DNA of 64,000 bases from Sipunculus nudus (lineage: Eukaryota > Annelida > Sipuncula > Golfingiida > Sipunculidae), in assembly GCA_026874595.1 (NCBI GenBank), contig CM049316.1:64775176-64839175 (forward strand). Direction: 5' to 3'. The notes under the pieces are model-generated. The model was given only the letters and a program-made list of their open reading frames with translations, searched no databases and was not told the DNA's origin. Position numbers and translations under genes: made by a program. Below, piece by piece: positions 53,701-62,700 of the stretch. Each line of letters begins with the position of its first letter. The first letter of the stretch is position 1.

Positions 53701-56700
53701 ACATATAATAAAATATGAAAGCATTGTGTACAGATAATTCCTTTACCAGTTATATGATGTCCCATCTAATTATCATAGTCCTGAATGTTAGTGATAAAAT
53801 TTGATTCATATCTTTCAGGAAAGTGCAGTTGATTTCCAGGAAATAGAGGAAGCTCTGATGATTGTGAAACAGAGGAAGACCAAAGGAGACCAAGAGCTGG
53901 AGTTCCTCCAGAAGGTGGAGGATGAGAAACAGATAGGTATGATGACTTTTAAATAATATCTATATGTAGGTTAAAATAAAGTTACAGTACATTCTTCAGT
54001 TAGTTTGAATTCTGTATTAATTCAACAACAGTATTTTCTTTTTAAAAATAACTATATTTCTTCAGTTAATTAAAATGCACAATTTGCAGAAGCTGCAATG
54101 AATAATATATGACATTCAGTAGCTCAAGTGAATTTCTTTGTTAAAGAAAGAAGGATGGTGAAGTACTTCATCCTAGGCTAAGCATTTGCAAATCTTGTTT
54201 CTGTATTTTAATTTTCGACTACACATTTGACTATGAAGGGACTGTACATTGTTTCCTGTGCTGTATCCTGCATAATATCCAAGTTAGAGGTTTGTTGACT
54301 TTTACAAAATGATCAAAACTGACACCAGTGCTAACATAATATAACAGAAATATAGTTTATCTAAAATTATCTTGATTTACTCTGTATGATATTGTTTTAC
54401 AGTTAAGCATTTGTTGGTTCCATGCCTAGGAGAGAACTACGGGCTTACATATATATATATATGTCCTTGGAAGGAACAGGGGACATTGATTTGGGTGTGT
54501 CTGTCTGTCTGTCCGTAACATTTTAGTTTCCATGCAGTAACTTTCCTGAATATTATCCAATTTCATTCAAATTTGGGTCACTGATTGCTCTCATGTATAC
54601 CTTGGTTTGGATTTTTTTGGAGTGTCTGTCTGAAAATTCATTCTTTCCAGTTCAAAAACAAAATTAACAAAGTTTGGTCCTATTTCTTAATGTGTTTTCA
54701 TTTTTATGTTTACCTGCAGATGTCTCTACATGTCATAGTAGAAATTATCAAAGTTTGGTCCTATTTCTTAATGTGTTTTCGTTTTTATGTTCACCTGCAG
54801 ATGTCTCTACATGTCATAGTGGATCTGTTTAAGTTTTCATGTGCCCTGAAGATTTCTCCACGTCTCATAATTTTGGTTGCTTATCAAGCATGAAAGACAT
54901 CAAGAGGTGGAAGCGAGGGACATTAATTCCACAAATTTGCTTATTTTCAGATAATTCCAAGCTTGTGAGAGAGCTCCAAGCTGAGCATGCTGAAACAATT
55001 AATGAGCTTGAGAAGACCAGGAATATGTTGATAGTACAACATAAGATAAACAAAGATTACCAGCAAGAGGTAAGAACACACACATACATACACAGTGTTA
55101 CACACATTGTAGAACAAGATAAACAAAGACTACCAGCAACAGGTAAGAAACACACACTCACATACACTCTATACATAACAAGATGATCAAGACTATAAAC
55201 TGTTGGAGAGAAAAATTTCACACACATGTGCAAACAGCACAATGTGTTATAATTGACCTATCCATGAACTCTATGTGACCTTAATCGCATATTCATTCAA
55301 TGAATAATCATAAGCACTGGACTAACGAGCAACCAATAGTTGACCTTAAACATTGTAAAGTGTCAGTCATCTGACAACAATAAATTTTTGCATAATTTGG
55401 CAGAGCTTTGTAAAAAAAAAAACACGTGTAGTCTATAAATATACCAGTACCCATGTCGGCATGTTTTCCGGGATTTTTTTTATACAAAGAAGACAGTATA
55501 AAAAGTTCTAGACTATAGGTTACAGGAGCCATTCCTCCGACTACCGAGTGTTTAATAATGTCTTACCTGGCATGTAATTTGTATGAGACAAATTATCCAA
55601 AATATTGCAGGACAGTTCATTATGACTGCGATATAGTAAACAATGGTCAGGCGATACTAGTTGATGACGGCATCTGTGTCATTTCTTGTGAACTTTTGAC
55701 TTACTCAAAATTTTTTCATCAAATTTGAAATTTAAATTTTTTCAACCAATATTTCAGACAAGTTCGAAAACAGGTGACCTTGACCTTTGGTCATATGGGG
55801 CAAAATAGAAATTTGTTGTGAACCCCCTTAATCTCAAAAAAACACAAATTGTTTCCTCAATTTAAAACACTAGTTGTTTCAACCAAGTTCTTTGATGAGT
55901 TCGAAAACTGTTGACCTTGACCTAAATCTTTAAGGTCAAATCAGCCGGAATAGAAATTATTTGTGAATGCTATAACTTTTGAACCAATCAGTATGTATTC
56001 ATGAAATTCAAACTTGTGAAGTTTCGCAGTTGTTCAAAAACATGTGACCTTGCCCTTCATCTTCAAATTCAATCAGCCGGAATAGAAACTATTTGTGAAT
56101 TCTGTGACCTTTGAAGTAGTCTGTATTTTTTCCTAAAATTTGGGGATGGGAGGCCCATAGAGAGGGGAGACATACATCTGGTTTTGCATTGAGAAAATGA
56201 AACTCATTCTAGTTGAATGTAAGTATATACCTATGGATGCATCAACAAAGCTGTATTTTCATGTGTAACAGGTTGATGCAGTCACCAGGAAGATGGAGCA
56301 AGATGGTAAAGAGTATGAGGCCAAACTGGAGGAGTACGCTCAGCTGCTGGACATCAGGGCAGCCAGGATCAGGGTAGGTACACAGACCACTAACCACAGA
56401 CCACTAACAGTCTAGCTTAACCTGATAACAACCCAAAAAATCTGATTCAGCTATAGTCTGTTCCACCACCCATGCCCATATGTTTTTTCACGATTATATT
56501 TTTGCAAGTCAAAGAATCAAAACGTTTTGCCCCTAGAATAAAAAGGGAAAGTGCATAATTAACTTTTTGGAAATGATAGCCTTCCTTATATCATTTTCCT
56601 GTAAACAAATTAAAACCATTTGATGAGAAACCAGTCTATTCTGTGGCGACATCCTGCCACCAATCTGTGAAATGAACATGGCAGGGAACAGTGATGATGT

Positions 56701-59700
56701 CATAATAGACGTTACACACAAAAGAGGCGCTCATATTCACGTGACCAATAATCAAGAGCTGCCGACCCCTGTTTACAGTGATACCTGTTTCTCCACGTGC
56801 ACGATCTTCACTGTTACACGACATTACATCATATTCATATCCAAGGAGGATAAAGAATTGTCACCTGTTGGGGAAGCATTGAACCACAGATATATATGAG
56901 ACGTTTCAACCAGGCTGTGTAGTGAATAATATTTATATCGTGAGCAGGTAGGGTACCAAAAATTACGCATTTCCCTCTTTGCAAGTGTGTCTTACTTGTA
57001 GATAATCACAAAAAACAGGTTGACAGGGATAGTGTCAAAGTATTGTATGAAAGTTCTTTGTTAATTAGGGATTGGCCATTTATTGATTTTAATAGATGAT
57101 GGGACTGTTGGTGCAAAACAATCTGATCTTTGATCTTGCAGACTCATAATCCATCATTAAGTTTGTATGTAGGGTAGGACGTAGCCTAGTGGTTAAAGCA
57201 TTGGATTTAGGAGCTGAAGATCTGCAGTTCAAACCCCACTAGTGCCTCAATGACATTATGGTGTAATCTTGTAGAACATCAGAGATTAACTCTGTCTTAA
57301 TGACAGGTTATGACTTTTGGATTATTCTTCCCCCCGTGCACATAAAACCTGAAATCCAGAAGGCTTAATAATTACATATCATCCTTATTGTATGAATACC
57401 TTCATCCTCATTCAATAGACAGTGCCACCAACAGGCCATGGACCCATCCTCATTAATAAAAATTAAAGTTTTGCATGTAACCAAGTCTTTGTGATGAGGA
57501 AGACTATATATGGTGAAAAAGTCAGACTTCTAATTAGTCCTCTATACAACTGATTAATTTTCAGTCTTTAGAAGTCAACTGAATTTTACAGATGATCGAT
57601 CATGAAATTAGAACCAATTCCCAACACTAGTGTATATAAATCAAACAAATCTAATAAATCCCTGCGTTCCTGCCTGAATCAAGATACCACCATTTTTACC
57701 ATTTTCTTGTATCAAAATCTGTATTCTCTTTTTATCTTGCAGTGAATAGGGATTGAAACTGGTCATAAAATGAGAGAACTTTTAAGGAATATGTTTGAAT
57801 ACTTACAACATTGTTTACTGTGATTACATAGCCTTATTCTAGCTAGAAGGCTATATATATCCAAATGACCATCACTGGCCTTTTGAAAAAGAAAACACTT
57901 TTACTTTATTTGATGGATGGCTTGTTAAAAGTGTTTGTCAACCATTACAATGGGGAAGCTGCATAGATGTGTGCATAGAATATGAAAAGTGTAATTATAA
58001 ATTGTTTAAATTAAGATCTGATCCCTTTGCTTTAGCTTGGTTTTAATGAACAAAATATTTGTGAAATTTTAGAAACTAGAAGCCCAGCTGAGAGATGTGG
58101 CCTATGGTACAAGACAGCACAGAATCCGACCGCAAGACGAAGTAAGTTTGAACAATATAATATATGCATGCAAATAAAATGTAACATCACATTATTTATG
58201 TTTTTATTATCAAATGCATATTCAGAAGCTTATTAAATAGTTTAACAGCAATTGACATAACCACTACATCCCTTATGCTCCATCCCTGTGACCTGATTAT
58301 GCGAATGAGCCCCAGAAACGCTCCTGCATAGAAGGCTTTCCATGTCTATGGTTGTGGGAGCTGTTTTTATGACAACTGTGATGTCACAAAGACGTCACAA
58401 AAACATGTCACTTATGATGTCACATTTTTGCACTTGTGAGGTGATTGACTGTTTACATTGCCAGTTGAAACTTGATTGGTTGGTTGCAACTACTCTGCTT
58501 ATGATTATTCTTTGTATGAATATGCGATTAAGGTCACATTGAGTTCATGATTAAGTCAATTGTTTCACCATGAAGTGGTATTTGCTGGTTGACCTGTAAT
58601 TATAATTATGTGGGACAAATTCATTCCTGCAACTGGGTTGATTTGTTTTTGAGTAACTGTATACCAAAACCAAAGTCAAGTTAAACTATTGTCTTACAGA
58701 TCAGACTTAAGATAATAATAAAAATTATTAATAAAAAGTGTCCGTCTTTGACATAAAGTACACAAGTAAATCGATGAAAGAGAATTATAAGATTAGCAGA
58801 AAACTTTTGTCACAAAAAGCAGATAGTTGCAAATTAATGTCATAAACTTGACTATATATGGGTGCTTCTACCTAGGGTTCTGATGTTGAAGAGATTGATG
58901 AGACAGTGCACTTAGAAAGAGGACAGAACTTAATGGAGATCCATGTTAAGCGGGTAAGGATTGTAAATTTCTGCTCTCAACTGTTGTAATACCCTGACGT
59001 GTCCTATAGATAGTGATGTAGGGACATCACTTTTTTACGGGACTTGGACTAGGGGGTCTTGAACTCGGACATGTACTTGGACTCTTAGGTAAGGGCTGGA
59101 GAAATCTGACTGAGTCCATCTCCAGTTCAATAAAAATTAATCTTTCACTTATAAAAATGTATTTATATGTGTGATCTACTAGCAGAATACTACAAAATAA
59201 TAACATTATATACCAAGCTTTGCTCAGCATCAGGAGCTATAAATGTAATTAACCATTATAGTAAAAGCCTATGTGAACTAGCTAAAAAATGTAAATAATC
59301 TATTTTAATAAATTTCTATTTTAAATTGCTTTTTAAGGATATTAGTATTGGACTAAGACTTGGACTTGGGTCCAAAATGACTTGGACTCAAAGAAGATGG
59401 ACTTGGACTCAAACCTCAAGGACTTGGACTTGAGTGGCCTGGACTTGGACTTGCTCTCAGGCTCAGATGGCGTGGACTCGACTACAACACTGTCTATAAA
59501 ATTAGTGACCATATATCATGATTGATATAAACTTTTTTGTTTTCATTTTGTAAATGAAAAAATCGCTAATTGAAATTTTCATACATGTCCATATTTTTAT
59601 TTTGCTTATTTACATATTCTGTTATATCTGCAATATTTACTTTAATTAGTATATAATTTAAAAAATTTAGAATTCTATCATGATATTGCTACAATAAGAT

Positions 59701-62700
59701 ATAAAAAAAATTGTCAGTACAAAACATTGTGTTATTTTCATACAACAAAAAATAAATTCATCAATATTCTTAGCTTGAAAAACTCTGCATGATTTAATTA
59801 AAATTCCATGAAATATCAGAGGTTTCAGATCTGGAAAGCAAACTAACTTGTTTGTACATGTAGGTGGTGTTGACGCCAGAAGGCCTTAAGGCTATGGGAG
59901 ATGATGAACCCAGCTTGTTCTGTACCTGGGAGTTCTTTGAGTTTGAGATACAGGCAACACCTGTCATGAGGGGACCTAAACCAGAGTTCACCTTCACCTC
60001 CCAGTACCAGGTCAAGGTCGATGACTTCCTCCTTCACTATCTACAGAAGGTAAGTGCTGGTCCTTGTTCAACTGGAACTTTTAATAATTGATGGACAAGA
60101 GCACAAGGGTGTAACTTGAGGTCCAGCATGAATCATTGTGTCATAGTGGGCGTATGGTGCTTTTCCTTTTACTGTGCAGCAAACACTTGGCAAAAATCTA
60201 ACAAGTTAAAATGCCCTGTGCTATTTCCATGTGTGCAATTGCTGCGCACCAAATGCATGGGTCAGGTTTTGAATCCAGCTGTGGTGGGTTTCTTCATTTT
60301 CCGCATGGCAAAAGCGTTGGAATTAAAATTTCAAATATTGTCACATGGGGGTTCCCCATACCCAGGCTGGTCTCCTTTCTCTGTTCACCAACATTAGGAA
60401 GGGCCATGTCTTTGCCTGACAACAAGGGCAAATAAATTATAGAACCTGGTTTGTATGACCAGTCATCCCCACAGTATAAGAACATTGTGTGGACTAGAAA
60501 TGTGTGTCATAAGATCACAACCAGGCTGAACTGTGATTATACTTTGATATACTGTTGTTATGCAAAGACCAGTGAATGATGTAAGACTAAATAAAAAATG
60601 ATGCGTTTGCTGTGCAACAGATACTGCCACATACAAGGAAATGCAGCCTGACATGTTATTTTGATTCTTGCCAAGGTACAGCCATAGCAATGTGTACATC
60701 GATAATATTTTTTATGCCCCCGCCACAAAGTGGCCGGGGCATATAGTTTTACCGATGTCCGTCATTCCGTCCTTCCGTCATTCCGAAATCAAACAGTTGT
60801 ACGGACTTTTTTTCGCAATGCCTGCAGATATTGGCCTGACTTTTGGTGTGTGGGCAGATATAGACCAGTTTCAGATCGAGTTAGCGTTTTGTCCCAGTTG
60901 ACCTACTTTTGACCGTTTTACGGCTCCTAAACTTAGAAAATTTCATGAAAAATACACATGTACGGACTTTTTTCGCAGTACCTGCAGATATTGGCCTGAT
61001 TTTTTGTGTGTGGGCAGATAATGACCAGTTACAGATCGAGTTCGCGTTTTGTCCCAGTTGACCTACTTTTGACTGTTTTACGGCTCCTAAACTTAGAAAA
61101 TTTCATGAAAAATAGAAATATTCATGACAGATACACATGTACGGACTTTTTTTCGCAATGCCTGCAGATATTGGCCTGATTTTTGGTGTGTGGGCAGATA
61201 ATGACCAGTTACAGATCAAGTTCGCGTTTCGTCCCGGTTGACCTACTTTTGACCGTTTTACGGCTCCTGAACATAGAAAATTTCATGAAAAATATGAAAT
61301 TTCATGACAAATACACATGTACGGACTTTTTTTCGCAATGCCTGCAGATATTGGCCTGATTTTTGGTGTGTGGGCAGATATTGACCAGTTACAGATCGAG
61401 TTCGCGTTTCGTCCCAGTTGACCTACTTTTGATTGTTTTACGGCACCTGAACATAGAAAATTTCATGTAAAATATAAATTTTAATGACAAATACACTTGT
61501 ACAGACTTTTCTTCGCAGTACCTGCAGATATTGGCCTGATTTGTGGTGTGTGGGCAGATAATGACCAGTTACAGATAGAGTTCACGTTTTGTCCCAGTTG
61601 ACATACTTTTGACCATTTGACGGTGCTCTAACATAGAAAATTTCATAAAAAAGTGCACATGTATGGACTTTTTTCGCATTGCCTGCAGAAACGGGCCTGA
61701 TTTTTGGTGTGTAGGCAGATAATGATCAGTTACAGATCGAGTTCTTGTTTTGTCCCAGTTGACCTACTTTTGACCATTTGACTGCTCCTGAACATAGAAA
61801 GTTTCATGAAAAATAGAAATTTTCATAACAAATGCATATGTACTGATTTTTTTTCTCAATGCCGCAGATACCACCCTAATTTTTTATGTGTGGGCAGATA
61901 ATGACAGTTACAGAGTTCGCGTTTCATCCCGGTTGACCTACTTTTGATTGTTTTACGGCTCCTAAACATAGAAAATTTCATGAAAGACAGAAATTTTTAT
62001 GGAAAATGCACATGTATGGACTTTTTTTCACAATGCCTGCATATACTGGCATGATTTTTGGTGTGTTGCTTGATAATGACCCGTTACAGATCGAGTTTGC
62101 ATTTTGCCCTTGTTGACCTACTTTTAACCATACGACACCTCCTGAACTTAAAAAATTTTTCAAAATTTTACAAATGATTCTAATTTGCCCCAGGCGGGGG
62201 CATTCGTGTCGTTCCGACACATCTAGTTTCACTCATGAAAAGGACATTTATGTGAAAAATCATGGTCATTCTGTTGCATTATGTAAAATGATTATTTATA
62301 TATGAGGAGATGAATTGATATAGGGCTGTGCCCTGTTTCCTAAACCTCTTGCTACTATTAAATAAAATATTGTTTAGACCAATTCTTTGTAATGGTAATG
62401 CTAACTTAATGTAATATAATATAATAGATAATGAATTTACAAAAGAAATACCACAGTCATAAAATAATGCACAATAAAATCTTGCAAGAAAAGTGTTTAT
62501 AAGCGTAAAATATTATAGTAAGAAATGATGCCTTTGAATATGTTAAAACCTGTCATAGCACTGTCTCAGTCTGGTACATGCCCTCACATACATGCTCCTA
62601 TAGAAAGCCCTACCACTCTAGCTCAGCTGTATAATTTGAAACAATATGCACTCTTCATTGTTATAGGATTCGACCACACTTGAACTCCACCAGTCGTTTG

